Assembly (NCBI GenBank): GCA_029747015.1
Contig: JAKOGI010001324.1
Span: 131,501-195,500, forward strand
Source of the DNA: Carnegiea gigantea
Taxonomy: Eukaryota > Streptophyta > Magnoliopsida > Caryophyllales > Cactaceae
DNA: 64,000 nt
Direction: 5' to 3'
Below the pieces are notes generated by a model. It searched no databases. It worked only from the letters and a program-made list of their open reading frames with translations, and was not told the DNA's origin. The position numbers and the translations under genes are program-made. Positions 49,258-62,144 of this stretch are shown here, piece after piece; the stretch's first letter is position 1, and every line of letters begins with the position of its first letter.

Positions 49258-50033
49258 CTATTAGTTATAAAATAATTAAACTATTTACTTGATAGAAATG
49301 CTTTTTGAATGAAATAGTTGTTGAACATTTAGATAAGATCATATAAGAAATATCAACCATACTACTATGGTTGGAATGTTTATTCTCCAAAGATAGTATT
49401 TCAATGAATATTAACCTGAACTATTGAACTGTTTGTTTTTTATTGTCAATTTTTAACTTTATGTTATAAGGAGTTGACATATAATTGTTGGTTTTGTCAA
49501 ATATGTTGTAATCGTAAAGTGCTAAAAAGCTTTCTTACTTTATTTTTAGATATTTTTTAAAAAAGAAAATCTAACATAAAAGACCATAGATGTCTATTCA
49601 AAGCATGGGTTTGACGCTAGTTTAAGCCTAAAATTCCCATTTACTTCCTATGGCTCACATATTAACTAGTTCGACTCTGAGAGCATATGCAATGGTGATC
49701 CACAATGTTGGATCATAAGTAGGGGTCCACATCCTTCACATCATCTCATAAGCCAACTTGTTCTCTCTTCTTTACATCCTATGGATCATCAATTTGGATC
49801 ACCAAATAAAATAATATTTTATAGACCCCACCACTAATATATTATTGGGTTTTAGACTTTTAAGAGCTTAGTTAGCAAAAAAAGAAAAAGAAAAAATGTG
49901 TGGGAGGGCGGATCACGGCCGTGAGCTGGACTGTGAGGCGAGCGAAGTGGATCATTGGTGCAGAGTATTTTTGGACCATGAGCCAAATTTTTAGCTCACG
50001 AGCCTTGCATTACAGGTGCTTTGATACCATTTA
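49258..50033. other. internal remnant of LTR X2 element with possible MITE
   Basis: No coding sequence. Next to LTR X2 the minus strand reads ATGGTATCAAAGCACC, a tRNA-Met-type primer site (complement of 50018-50029). About 49692-50017 could be a MITE: its ends AGCATATGCAATGG and, reversed, AGCACCTGTAATGC agree at 10 of 14 positions, but the right end overlaps the primer site and no target duplication is clear. Confidence 0.35.
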
Positions 50034-51668
50034 TGTAACACGACCATAATTATAGGAGAATTATCTCCATTAATTAATTATTTAAACAAATTTAGTACAA
50101 GCATAATTGTCGAGGCGATATTACCGCTTGCCTAATCTCTCAGAAAAGCAAGGCTTAAACAAATAAATAAAGCAATTAAAGGCAACTAAACTATTAAATA
50201 AATTCAAATTTTATTGATATGATGAAAATGTTTACATAGGTTACCTAGTGAGCGAATAGTTCCTGTGATTAACAAAATAGCCAAATGCGTAATTAACAAT
50301 CAAAAGTGTTATAACTTCTAACTTATGAGGTATCTGTCTTCTCTTCTTTAATTGCAGCTCTATTTTTCACATAAAAAAATCGAAGGCACAGGAGAAAAAA
50401 GATACAACATGTAGTACACACGATACCATAGTGTCAAATAATGAATTGAATACGTTTGGGCCCTAGTGGTAAATTCATTTTGCTTTTGCAGGGGGAGAGA
50501 GAACAATAGTGAAATAATTATTGTATTATTATCTGAAGTGGACCCTTGGTTGGCACATGACCTCAACACAATAAGCAAAGAGTAATACCCCTTTAGTGGA
50601 CAGAAGTTCAATAATGCTGAGCTCAATAACAATAATGATCTAGGACAAAGTCCTACATATGTGCATACTCAAGCAATTAAGCCCGATTGCCTTACACTGG
50701 TAGTTCTAGTGATTAGTAAAATAGTCAAAAGTTTATATAACAATGACTATAAATTCCAACTTCTAAGATGTGCATCTTCTATTCTTTAATAGCAGCTCTA
50801 TTTTGCACCTAAAAACCAAAAATAGAAAAAGAGGAAAAAAAGAGACGGAACCCAGTACACTCAACATCGTGGTCTCAAATAACAAATTGAATACGTTTAG
50901 GCCCTGGTGGTAAATTCATTTTGTTTTGTTGGTTGGGGGGAACAATAGTCAAACAATTATCATATTATTATCTTAAATGTGAACATTAGCTGGCACATGG
51001 TCACAACAATAAGTAGAGAGTATTACCCCCTCGATGGACAAAACTAAGATAACGTTGAGCTCAATTACAACAATGGCCTAGAACAAAGTCTAACATATGT
51101 GCATACTCGGGATGATCAAGCCCGATTTCCTGACACCTGCCCCTGGTAACAATAACGGGTACATTGATTATGTGACAAAGCCTAGTAAAACTTGAGATAA
51201 ATATCTCTTGCACTTACATTACGATAGCTTGAATTTTGAGTACAAAATGAACAATAATGGAGGTACCATCATTGAATGTACCTTGTCTTAGTCAATAAGA
51301 AATGCTTTCCTATTTTTTAACTAATGTGTAAAATAGTTTCTAACTTGATCCAATATTTGACATGACAAATAGTACCTTTCAACCAAAATATGATGTCAAT
51401 TAACAATAGGCATGATAAATAATACTGAGAAAAAAATGGTACCAAGTGGTAGGTAATGTCAGCAGAGTAGGTAAATTCGGAGATTTCCATTGGAGAACTG
51501 AGTGACATTATAGGCCAACCAACTATATAAAGTTGAAGTATGCATTATATAGAATATGAATTGTTATATTTTAGGCTTGGTAGCATAGCCAAATGCTTAA
51601 ACATAATACCGCGAGCATGACTAGTTGGCCATATTTTACCGTAGAAAATGAAGTGGTCATAATGATCA
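50034..51668 (-). repeat. LTR X2, left part (split by the ATHILA-like element)
   Basis: It starts TGTAACACGACC on the plus strand, which is the minus-strand LTR end ...CGTGTTACA followed by the primer site. It aligns with LTR X1 and continues at 58682-59029. The primer site shows that this is a 5' LTR on the minus strand. Confidence 0.7.
50258..51140 (-). repeat. tandem duplication of about 444 bp inside LTR X2
   Basis: Unit 1 (50258-50701) and unit 2 (50702 to about 51140) share AGTTC(C/T)(T/A)GTGATTA, the GCAGCTCTATTTT block, AATTGAATACGTTT(G/A)GGCCCT and TGGTAAATTCATTTTG. They have diverged well beyond recent slippage. LTR X1 appears to carry a single full unit. Confidence 0.75.
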
Positions 51669-51673
51669 AGTGG

Positions 51674-52913
51674 TGATAAATGCAGAAAATGTGCATCATT
51701 TTAGAGTCATTTGATAGCATTTTCTAGGGATTTGTGTGTTTAAGTGTATGATTTGCATCCCTTTTTCTATTTTACGCTCGAGTATGTTTCTTTAGTGCAT
51801 TTTATATGTTTTAGGTCCTTTTGACTTGGCGTTGACCCTCATTCAGACACATTTTTGAGTCACCACGATAGTACCCCCATTCCATATACTCATGGAGCAA
51901 AGAAAGAAAGATGACCTCATGGCCAGAGGTAACCACGGTCTAATCGTGGTGCCTACTACATTCCGTGGATACTGGTAACTACGAGCCTCTTCATTTTCCC
52001 TCGAATGTGTGGCTGAGGAAGCTTGAGTTTGTCTATTTGAGTGCATTTTCGGCTGTGAGTAGAGAAGGGACACTCACCTTAAATTTCATCTCTCTCATTA
52101 GTTTTAGTATTTTTTTAGTTTTCTTGTAGAAAAAGAAGATTAGAAGCAAGGGATTAGCAATCGAATCCTTGAAGGTTGAAAGATCATTGAAGAACCTCCA
52201 TTATTGCTAAGCTTTCTCTTCTCTCTTCTTGAACTTTAGTTTGTTTCATTTTAATGTTGTTTAGTTTAACAATGAGTGAGTAGTTTAATTCAATTTAGGG
52301 ATTGGTTTATGGAAGTATTTATGTTGAATCTTTAATCTTTGTTTCTTGTGCTCAATCTATTTTGGAATGGTTCTATTCTATATTGCAATTGTGTTGATGT
52401 GAGTAAAGTTTTGGCCAGATTTGCTTGTATATATTCGATAGTTGAGTGAAGTACTGAAAGGAGAAACTCAGTATTAGACGAACAAGATTGAACTCGACTT
52501 AGCAATCCTTGGGAAAGAATTGCAAATTTAGAGCAAACCTTCAGCAATCAAAAATCCTTAACCTAGACCAAAATGAGGACATTTGAAAAAATGATAATCG
52601 GTTTAGTGTAGGTAATTCAGTTTATTTCGAAAGAAAATGTCAAGTTTAGTTAAGTTGCAATTCCTTACACCAATCCACACTAGAGAAGAGTGCATGTTTA
52701 ATTCAAAGATTTAGCACCTTAATTAGGAACAACAAATCTCTGGATGCTTCACCTTAATCGAATTCCCGCATAGCTAATTAGCATAGTTGAAATAATCCGC
52801 TAAAATTGGTCGCTTAGTATTTTTGGTAGGGCAAGACCTAATAGATTATGATTGGTCTCAGATGACGATATTTTGTCTAGACTACAACACTTGTGCACTT
52901 GCGAGTTGTGTCA
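51674..52913 (+). repeat. 5' LTR of the ATHILA-like element
   Basis: 1240 bp; aligns throughout with 57455-58676, for example TTTTTGAGTCACCAC and GGAGCAAAGAAAGAAAGAT in both. Confidence 0.95.
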
Positions 52914-53610
52914 AGTTTTTGGCGCCATTGTCGACGACCAAAATTTGTCAACTATTGAGTTAATCCTAAGGAATTGACCAAGCACTTTTCCTTTAGTTTT
53001 ACCTTTCACCCTTTTGATTACTTTGGTAGTGTTTGTGTCAGTGCTTGCAGGTGATTTTCCCTTTTTATACAAAGTCTTTTTTCATATGAACCCGATCCCA
53101 AGATTGAAAGGACCTTCTATTTAAGGAGAAAGAAGTAAAGGCTAGAAGAGCAAAGGCTCAAGACCTGTAACACTACTCACACTACGGCCAATGGAGATCG
53201 AAGAAGAAAACTCGTACTATGGCGCAAGACCCCTTCTTTTACCCCTTATTTTCTTCTCTACTCGACACACACACACTCTCTACCTCCCTATTTCTCTCTT
53301 TGGAAACCTCCATTAATAAACATCTTAACCTTCTATTTCTCCATCATTTTTCACTCAAATTCTCCAAAATTTCATCAATTTTCTCCCTTTTCTCTTCTTT
53401 TCTCCAAATTTCTCTTTTTCTCACACAAATTTCCACTTCTTCTCCTCTTTCTACCTATCCTTTCAACTCCATTTCCTTTCTTTCACCATTATCCTCAATT
53501 CTTCCTTCAAACTTTCTTATGTTCTCTCACATTCACCTTTCCTACACTTCATTACCAAGAAAACCCATCAATTCTTTCGTTTTTCTTCCTTTCATATACC
53601 ATTTCCTCCA
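52914..53610 (+). other. primer site and leader of the ATHILA-like element
   Basis: Primer site, then a C/T-rich leader. An open frame at 53219-53617 is a Ser/Phe/Leu-rich translation of this pyrimidine tract and has no domain. Confidence 0.65.
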
Positions 53611-55695
53611 TTGTTGAGGCTTTTTCTTCTAACTTCACTTCATAATTCCCATGGCACCCTAAAGAAGTTAAGGAGCACTCAAGCAAAAGGTACATCAAGC
53701 CAAGTACCTCAAAGAGCCACAAGGACATCCACTACCGCTAGGACCCGAGGTAATGCTCTTGACCCACTTGGTTTGACTTATCCTGATCATGCTGCACGTT
53801 ACAATTGTTTGAGTAGTAGACTAGTTGTTGCTATATATTTCTACGATGAGGATTTGTTAGCCCAGTTAGGGTTGTTAGATGACATTAGATGGTTGTTTGT
53901 CCGGGGTGGGATAGGTTAGTTTATTGAAATGAAGGACCACACCTATAGGGATCTCACCCTTGAGTTTTTGAGTACTTTGCATGTTGAGGCACTCGAGGTC
54001 CACGATGTTAAGAAGGGTACATTTCATTCTATTTACAAGGTGAATTCTATGAATTGAATGTTAGTACCCTGAATAACATGCTTGGCTTTCCACCTAGCTT
54101 AGACTTACCTTGGCATCAAGTCCCTCGGAATTTAACCCAAATGTCTTTTTGGGATGAGATTTTCAGAGATCACAGGTATAATACGAGTACATACAAGGGT
54201 ACCTTTATTAGGTATCTTTGTATCCGGGTGGCCTAATACATGCTTTCATGTGATGTCTTTGCTAGAGATGATAGGCTAAATGTCACTGGATCATTTGAGT
54301 TGTATTTCTTATCTAGTATGATGAATGATGACCGGATTGACCGTGGGTCTTTCTTGGCCCGACAATTGTATAGTGTAGCTATGAGTAGGGTTGAGCAAAA
54401 AAATCGGGTACTCGCTCCCGGACCCGTTTCAAACCTGTCGAGTTCATACCCAAACCTAGTTGAACTAGGTCTGGGACAGGTTCCGAAATTCTAGAACCAG
54501 TTACAACCGAGTCCAGAATCGGGTCTTGAAAACTTAAAATCGGAATTGGACCCGTTACTCGGTCCAATCAGTTTTTTTTTAAAATATTTGAGTTAGTCGG
54601 TTACCCGTGGACATAAAGTGTTGTTTTTACGATATTGTCATAATTTAAGCTCTACGTTGATATTATTAAATCTTTTTGTTAATCTATAATGTTATGAGAA
54701 GATGGTATTTTTTTATGCTTAGATGAAATGAAATGCTATTTATTAGCTAATCAATTGGACTTTAATGCATGGTAATGTCTAGTTGTCACTCCATTAAATT
54801 TGATTCTGAACGATCGATTAGCTAGCTTATTGAGTGTATTAATTTTCTGACAAAGTTGCAACTATAAGCCAAAAATTTAAATGAAATGAAATAAAGCAAA
54901 ATAAGAAAAAATTAGGAACCAGGTACTCGGTTCTTGACCCTGTCCCAACCAGTTGCGGGACCGGTTCCAAAAATCCTAGGCGCAGTTCCAATCAGGACCA
55001 AGGTTGGGTCCAGATTTTTGGACCCAGTTCTAACCGGGACTGGGACTGGTTCCATAAAATAGATTGGGTATCCAATCCTGCTCAACCCTAACTACGAGTA
55101 CTACGGGTAAGACAATCATTAGGGGTCTCGTCACTACTATTGTTAAATGTTTAGGTGTTGAGCCAAACCCTGAGGATCGCATTTCAGGGTTCAAGCGGCT
55201 TGATAAAGCTGCTTTCAAACAAATGAAATTCTGTAAGGTTGTGGCTAGGTGATTGTGTAAGATTTACCATGCGAACTAGCTTTTGCTACTTTCCAATGTT
55301 GAGAGGATCACCTTACTTCACCATGATAACCTTTCATAGTTACTTGGTGATGCTGATATTATTCTTCCTGCAACACCTGGACCCCCGCCTATTTTCCATG
55401 GTGGCCCTAGTTCTTCCTCCCAGCCTTCTTCCACTGACTATGAGGAAGTTTAAGCCACCCTTAGGTCCATTCAAGAGGAGTAAGCCTCCCTACAAGCCCA
55501 TATTGAAACTGAACACACTGCTCTTCGTGACTTTATCCAAGAGCAACATGATGAGCTCCGTGGGATAATAGCTTTCCAAAATCGATATTTCCAGGACTTT
55601 AGGGATTTTCTTGAGACATGGAGGGATTGGCATATCCCTCAAGGTCATCCACCACACCCTTCTTCGCTTCCTTTTCTCCATATATGCTTGCATTA
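53611..55695 (+). pseudogene. ATHILA ORF-1-like protein, interrupted by a hAT MITE
   Basis: Segments in order: a basic start (RATRTSTTARTRGNA), YNCLSSRLVVAIYFYDEDLL and LGLLDDIRWLFVRGGIG (53790-53916), EMKDHTYRDLTLEFLSTLHV (about 53928-53987), LNNMLGFPPSLDLPWHQVPR, IRYLCIRVA, CDVFARDDRLNVTGSFELYF, GSFLARQLYSVAM (up to 54385), the MITE, then IIRGLVTTIVKCLGVEPNPE (about 55115-55175) and, after more shifts, HTALRDFIQEQHDELRGIIA and FQDFRDFLETW. This succession is that of the Arabidopsis ATHILA ORF-1 family, a plant retroelement protein of unknown function. Breaks: stop at 53917, a frame change between about 53930 and 54040, a stop at 54237, the MITE, and stops in the C-terminal part. Removing the MITE with one 8-bp duplication lets the coding sequence continue in frame across the site. 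Confidence 0.85.
54386..55090. mobile_element. 705-bp hAT-type MITE inside the ATHILA-like ORF
   Basis: Perfect 12-bp terminal inverted repeats TAGGGTTGAGCA and TGCTCAACCCTA. Flanking 8-mers GCTATGAG (54378-54385) and ACTACGAG (55091-55098) agree at 6 of 8 with two transition differences, as expected of an aged hAT duplication. Both ends carry subterminal copies of GGTACTCG and ACCGGTTCC-like motifs, the usual transposase-binding layout. The interior is noncoding. Confidence 0.88.
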
Positions 55696-57454
55696 AGAAT
55701 AATGTTTTGTTCAAGCATGGGGGAGTTAAGTAGCTTTGCTTTGGTGTCTGATGCCTGGTTCCTTAGTGTAAGCATGGATATATATTGCTTATGATTGCAT
55801 TTAGTTTTGCATTTTAGGGTTTACTCCATATAGCTGGCCCATGTAGTTAACGCATTTAATGTCGTTAAGTAGTTTTGCATTTCTTATCCGTTAGAAGCAT
55901 GACATTTAGGGTAGTTTTGCATTTTATATTTGCTTTCATTTAGGCTTGTATTTTGGGGGGAAAACAAAAAAAGCAAATAAAAAACAAAATAACAAAACCA
56001 GAAAATTAAAAAAAAGATCCTCCAATGACGAACTTGGTAGACTAGGTAGTCTTCTTTGGTTTAGAATGTTCCTTTGTTATGCCCAACTGTGAATAACAGT
56101 TTTTAGAATTGAGTTTGTGAAAATGTGTGCTTCATGTTTTGGCCTTGTGTTGAGTGTGTATTGTTTTCCCTATGACTCTTTGCATAAATATTGGCATGCG
56201 GATCCAAATGAGCTAGTTATGACTTTGGTAGATATCCCGTGAGGCTTTGAGCTTTATAAGGCTAATCTATCAATTTTAGTCTCTTGTCTTTTCTTGAGTG
56301 ACTCTTCCTAGATATCATTTCTCTAGAACTTGCTTTGACTCTCGTCAAGATCACATTGAGCACATGCATGTAGGTAAAATGATTAAGACATTCTTTGATT
56401 TGATGAACCCCACAGTTTAAATAGCCACAATTGTATGCATGATATATCCTTTGGTAACCCCTTTGAGCCTTAACCCATGTTTATTGACATGAGCCTTCAT
56501 ATTTAGCCTTTCGCCAAACACATATCTTACCTTCGAGCTAAGACTAGAGAGAATTTCACTCCGCGTAGAATTTTGTTTGGGAGTTAGTTTGGAACATTGA
56601 GATCTTTTTGGTGGTTTGGTTTGGTTTGTAGGCGAAGGGTTTCTTGTTGATATGTTCATTTAAGAGATCCCTTTTTTTATTGTAGAATGGTTGGAGAAGA
56701 AATGAAACATACCAAAAACAAAATAAAAGAAGAGTTTGATGTTTATTTCCACGGCCACACTATTTTGAAATGAAAGAAAAAAATGAATAAGAAAAACAAA
56801 AAAGAAAATAAAATAAAAGAGGTTGGCCTTGTTGGATATAATTGTTTAATTTCAACTCTTTTCTTCTCATTTGGTCATATAAGGGGAGAGTTATTTATGA
56901 TGACATTAGGAGATTTTTGCTATTAGTTTTTGGCTTTTAGCTCCTCATTCTCAAAAATATTTGTTCCCCTCTTACCTTTACCCTTGGTCCCTTACAGCCC
57001 ATATTATTATATTAAGTCCTCATGATTGTTTAATATGTGCATTACATATTAGTAATAGCGAGTTAGAGAGTTTTAGAAAGCTTATGGTAGAATTGAGTCT
57101 TTTGGAATGAGAATTAAAGGAACCTTACTACATCTTCAAACACATGAGTGAAAAGTGTCACATGATTAAAGTGAGGTTTTATTGGTTTTTTGAACTCTAA
57201 TTATTTCCTATGCTGGCGTGATTGTATTCGATGATTTGGGGTGATTGGTTCAAACTTTGACATTATGGGCTTAAAGGAACTTTGAAAACTCCATCTTCCC
57301 GTCTAATTGCTAAATGTATTTAAGCACTGATTGGCTAGCTTTGGGTCGATCTTACTATTAAAGATACTGCTAATCTATTACCTAAGGAGGTTGTGAATAA
57401 TTTTTAGTTTTAGGATTGGTTGGGGACAAGCATTTGTTCAAGCATGGGGGAGTT
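55696..57454 (+). other. 3' noncoding region and purine tract of the ATHILA-like element
   Basis: About 1.76 kb with no readable protein; A-rich runs near 55970-56015 and 56765-56820. AAGCATGGGGGAGTT occurs here twice, at 55715 and again at the purine tract (57440); the first may be a second, internal purine tract. Confidence 0.7.
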
Positions 57455-58676
57455 TGATAAATGTTTTGAATGTGTGTCATTTAAGGGTCATTTGATAGCA
57501 TTGCCTAGGGGATTTGTGTGTTTTAAGTATATGATCTGCATCTCTTTTTCTATTTTACACACGGGTACGTTTCTCTGGTGCATTTTGCAGGTTTTAGGCC
57601 ATTTTGACCTGACGTTGATCCTTATTTGGACATTTTTGAGTCACCACAGTAGTACCCCCATTCTATATGGCTATGGAGCAAAGAAAGAAAGATAAGCTCA
57701 TGGCCAGAGGTGGCGATGGTCTAACCGTGGTGCCTACTGTGGTCCGTGGTATGCTGGTAATTGTGAGTCTCTTTGTTTCACTCGAATGTGTGACTGATGA
57801 AGTTTGAGTTCGTTTGTTTGAGAGCATTTTTGGCTGTGAGCAGCAAAGGGACACTCACCCTAAATTTAATCTCTCTCATTAGTTTTAGAATTTTTTCTAG
57901 CTTTTCTTGAAGTCAAAGAAGATTAGAATGAAGGGATTAGCAATTAAATCCTTGAAGGTTGAAAGATCATTGAAGAACCTCCATTGTTATTAAACTTTCT
58001 CTTCTCTCTTCTTGAGCTTTAGTTTGTTTGATTTAGATGTTGTTTTGTTTAATTATGAGTGAGTAGTTCAATTCAATCTAGAGATTTGCTGAAGTATTGA
58101 TGTTGAATCTTTAATTTTATTTCATGTGCTCAATCTATTTAGGAATGGTTTTATTCTATCTTGTGATTGTGTTGATGTGAGTATGTTTTGACGAGATTTG
58201 CTTGTATATATTAGATAATTGAGTGAAGTACTGAAAAGAGAAACTCATTATTAGACCAATAAGATTGTACTTGACCTAGAATTACAAGTTTGAGGAAACC
58301 TTTAGCAATAAAAAAATCTTTAACCTAGACCAAAATGATGCATTTGAAAGAATGATAATCAGTTTACTGTAGGAAATTCAATTTATTTCAAAAGAAAAGG
58401 TTGATTTTAGTTAGATTGCAATTCCTTGAACCAATCCACACTAGAAAAGAGTGCGTGTTTAATTCAAAGATTCAACCCTTTAATTAGGCAAAATTAAATC
58501 CATAGATGCTTCACTTTGATTGAATTCCCGCGTAGCTAATTAGCATATTTGAAAAAATCCGCTAAAATTAGTTCATTTAGCATTTTCTACAGGACAAGAC
58601 TCAATAGATTGCGATTGGTCCTAGAGGATGATATTTTATCTAGACTACAGCACCCGTGTACTTGTGCGTTGTGTCA
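57455..58676 (+). repeat. 3' LTR of the ATHILA-like element
   Basis: 1222-bp partner of 51674-52913, followed by the second AGTGG. Confidence 0.95.
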
Positions 58677-58681
58677 AGTGG

Positions 58682-59029
58682 CTCACTTTAAGGACTTGAG
58701 ATGGGGAACCGAATCATATACTGGGCCTACCAGCTTTGCAATCCCATAGTATGCATTGTAAGAAGTGGATTTGGCATGACTCCAGATTGATATGATAGGT
58801 TGATAGGATGATGGTAAATTAGTAATAAGTATCCGTCGAGAAGACAAAATTAATTTAAACGTTTTAATGTAGAATGTTTAGATGAGGAAATAATCATTTT
58901 ATAAGACAGTATGGCAATGACAATTGCAAGAGAGAATACATATTGAATTAACTAAATATTACAATATTACTTATGCTAAATAAGTAATTATTAATGCTAA
59001 ATAAAAATTATAAATTATAGGGTATTACA
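58682..59029 (-). repeat. LTR X2, right part
   Basis: Continuation of 50034-51668 after the ATHILA-like element: it matches 38310-38589 of LTR X1, including TTAGATGAGGAAATAATCATTTTATAAGACA, and ends GGTATTACA, so on the minus strand the LTR starts TGTAATACCCTATAATTT. Confidence 0.7.
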
Positions 59030-61043
59030 TCCTACCACGCGATAAACTGACATTCCTTAGGTAGGCAAGAGCAAACAAACCCAATGCTTAGGTGTGATGA
59101 GCGACGCTTGGTGCTAGCTTGTCGATCAATCTGCAATTTTTGACCCTCTTGGTTCATATCACCTTCAGAGATACATTACTTATTATGCTAGTTCTATTTA
59201 TAAGTTGCGCGAGTGATTACCCTTGACTCACTACACAATCCCTAGTAGTAGCTGAATTATTCGTCCTCCCTTGGTCCACCAAAGTGGAATCATTATTATC
59301 TGTACCTCACCAAGCAACACATCTTTAACCCCCTGAGATCATTATAAAATTCCTTAAGCATTCGTCAATCCATAGATATGTCTATTGGAGTCATATACAA
59401 TACATTAAATTTTATCTCATGCCCCAAATATGTTTTTTTTTTTTTATGTTCCCAACAAAATTCATAATTAAAAATAATCTCTCAAGAGTAAGCTAGCTAT
59501 ACCCAAATATCTATAACCAACTCTTTTTGCCCTTCTACCTTAGACAAATCCCAAGTTGTAGCCAAATAATGTGAATCTTAACAAGCCTTTCATCAAAAAG
59601 CCTTTTTGGTTTTCCTAAGTGATTTATCGCTTGTCCCCATCATAAGCTTCATGAATATGACAATCACAGTAAGGAGACCAATGGCATGAGACCCATGTTG
59701 ACATAGTATAGTTTACTTAAAGGTAACTAAATTATATACCAATAGAAATTCTCAATAGACATATGCTAGAACATTATTAGTCCTTCTAACCACTCAGTCA
59801 AATCCAATGCTTTTCAAACAAAAGAATCAAATAACAAATCCATAGCACAAAGAAAATGTAAGGATCCAAATAAATGCAAATAAGACAACAAATGCTAGGG
59901 TTCATGTTACATAATTGCAGCTGGATTATAAAATAATGATTATCTGAATGATGATAACTTTAGAGCTGCTAAGAAAATGTCACGCAAAAAGAAAGATTCA
60001 AAATGCCAAAACAAATTCAAAGCACAATATAGATTCCAACAAATTGATTAGATGTATACTCATCCCAAAGTAACAGAAAGCAAACAACGAGATAAGGCTG
60101 CTGTTAAAAAAAAAGTGGTAGCAATATGAAATATACAGAAGAAACATGTATGCATACAAATGTCATGAGCGGTCAAGTTAATGTACAGATTACAAAGTTG
60201 AGTTCAATGAACATGTGAACAGAAGTATGGGATCACAATGTCGAAAGTAGCACAAGGTATAATTTATATTCATGATGAAATGGGAATAAGCCTGCCAAAT
60301 GACAAGGATATCAACAACTAAAATGGTGAATGTTACTCCCAGAAAGTAATTGGCTACAATAGGTTATAAAGAGGTCATCCAAGTAAGGTATGAAAACAAT
60401 GAAACAGAGGTTGAAAATTTTTAACAATGGTAATGTACGTAGAGTAGTAGGTCCAAGGAATATAAGGAATATTATAAGGGCCTCCTATATAGCGCACCAC
60501 TGTGGTCGCCCACCCTTGAGAACTATCTTAAGGTCACTTGTTACTTGGGACTATCTACTTTAACTTAATAACTCAAAGATCAATCAAGTCCCTTCGAAAT
60601 CACCTTGAGACTAACCAACATGAGCTATGAAGGTCTACTTAGGACTCCTACTATTACTCGCGATGGGGAATCACTAAATACCTTTTGCTCATGTGTGAGT
60701 TGTGTCCTTATCTTTGGATTTTAAGGTACTTATTTATTCTATACCAAAGTGATTTAGAATGTTTATAGCTATAATCATGAGACTACTATATCAATCGAAC
60801 ACATAGAGAACACACCAATCAACAATATTGGTCACATACCAACACTTTAAATCACCCATACAACAAACGTAACATGTATACCACTTGCATAATGACACTT
60901 ATGAATTACATGCAATTCCTCCACCCACACCTATGCTCACACTATACTTAGCAGCTATGTCCATAAGGTTTAAGGCCATTCTTTAGAGTAAGAACTCCAA
61001 AGTGAGTCACTAGGATGGAACCAATAGCTTTGATATCATTCTA
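59030..61043 (-). other. decayed internal region of a minus-strand element
   Basis: No identifiable domain. The minus strand reads open for short pieces near 59050-59340 (for example DQGRTNNSATTRDCVVSQG) but I recognise no family. At the right edge the minus strand has TGATATCAAAGC (complement of 61027-61038), a degenerate tRNA-Met-type primer site next to the LTR at 61044. Confidence 0.4.
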
Positions 61044-62144
61044 TGACGCCCTGAAAATTCTAATTCATTTTTTTCCGAATTTTAACTAATTTGTCCCTGT
61101 AGAGAACTCTTGTTGGGTGTCACTATTGTATTTCATTATGAAATACAACGTAAAAAGGGATTTATTTAAATATCGAAGAAAAGTTCTAAAGTCCACAATA
61201 AAAAAGTGAAATGGTCAAACTTAGTCAACAACACATAAAATATTTATTCCATGAGAAAGTTTTGATTTAAACCTCCAATGCGACCTCCCTCATATCCCAT
61301 CCCCACGTAACGCGTTATCACCTGAAAACAAAATATTTCGAACAGTGAGATGGCACTCAATAATGCCTAGCTGTAATGGAAAAATATTATTTAAATTCAT
61401 TTCAAACATTGGCTAAGAGAGAAATAATTCATACGAATCAAAATAAATTGGTTCATCGCCCTTGCCTAAAAGCGGCAAGCACGTTACCGCCATGGATGTT
61501 CGATTAGGAGCACCCACAAGACCTTGTAAACTTCTTAACCTTAATTAACCTATTAGAAGACAAGTGCAGTGGAAGCCTTGACTGGAATTTAGTCAAATTC
61601 AAGGGGGTGATTCTAAAACATGCATTTTTATACATAGACCATACACAATTTTACACATATGCATACAAAATACCCCAGCACCGTATTTACTAAACATAAT
61701 TCACAACATAAACACATAATGAGGTTCACATTTCTAGCTTCACTATCCAAAAAATATATCTAATGCCTAGCCGTATGTATGCTCCTATGACTTCCTTTAA
61801 CTTTCAAAAACCTAAAAAATTGTGAGGTCATGAGCTTCCTAAGCCTGGTGAATAGCCCTTACCTTCCTTATTATCAGATTTTGTGCATTAACTAGTTCAC
61901 AAATGATCACATAGTACATATATCTTATAACATATAAATAGAACATAGCTTATAGCATATAAAGGGCAACATAACAACATGCTTATGCTTCATAAATCGA
62001 AATAAACTCATATATTTCATATCTAACAAGCTCTGGAACTTCACAAGACACACGCACACACACATGTCATGAGGCAGGCCATTAGACTAACTTAGTCGTA
62101 CATGTCCCATATCATGTATAATTTAACAACCCTCGTTTTTATTT

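Larger units (their letters stand above)
51674..58676 (+). mobile_element. complete ATHILA-like LTR element without pol, TSD AGTGG
   Basis: LTRs at 51674-52913 and 57455-58676 start TGATAAATG and end GTTGTGTCA; AGTGG is exact at 51669-51673 and 58677-58681. The primer site TGGCGCCATTGTCGACGA (from about 52920) is tRNA-Asp-like behind AGTTTT, and AAGCATGGGGGAGTT (57440-57454) is the purine tract. The 4541-bp interior includes a 705-bp hAT MITE, so about 3.8 kb is its own. It encodes only an ATHILA ORF-1-like protein, with no protease, RT or integrase. Confidence 0.95.

Noticed and set aside
53219..53617. 132-codon frame with many hydrophobic residues, looks like several membrane helices
   Set aside because: It is the translation of a pyrimidine-rich leader upstream of the ATHILA-like ORF, so hydrophobicity comes from TTC/CTC/TCT codons.
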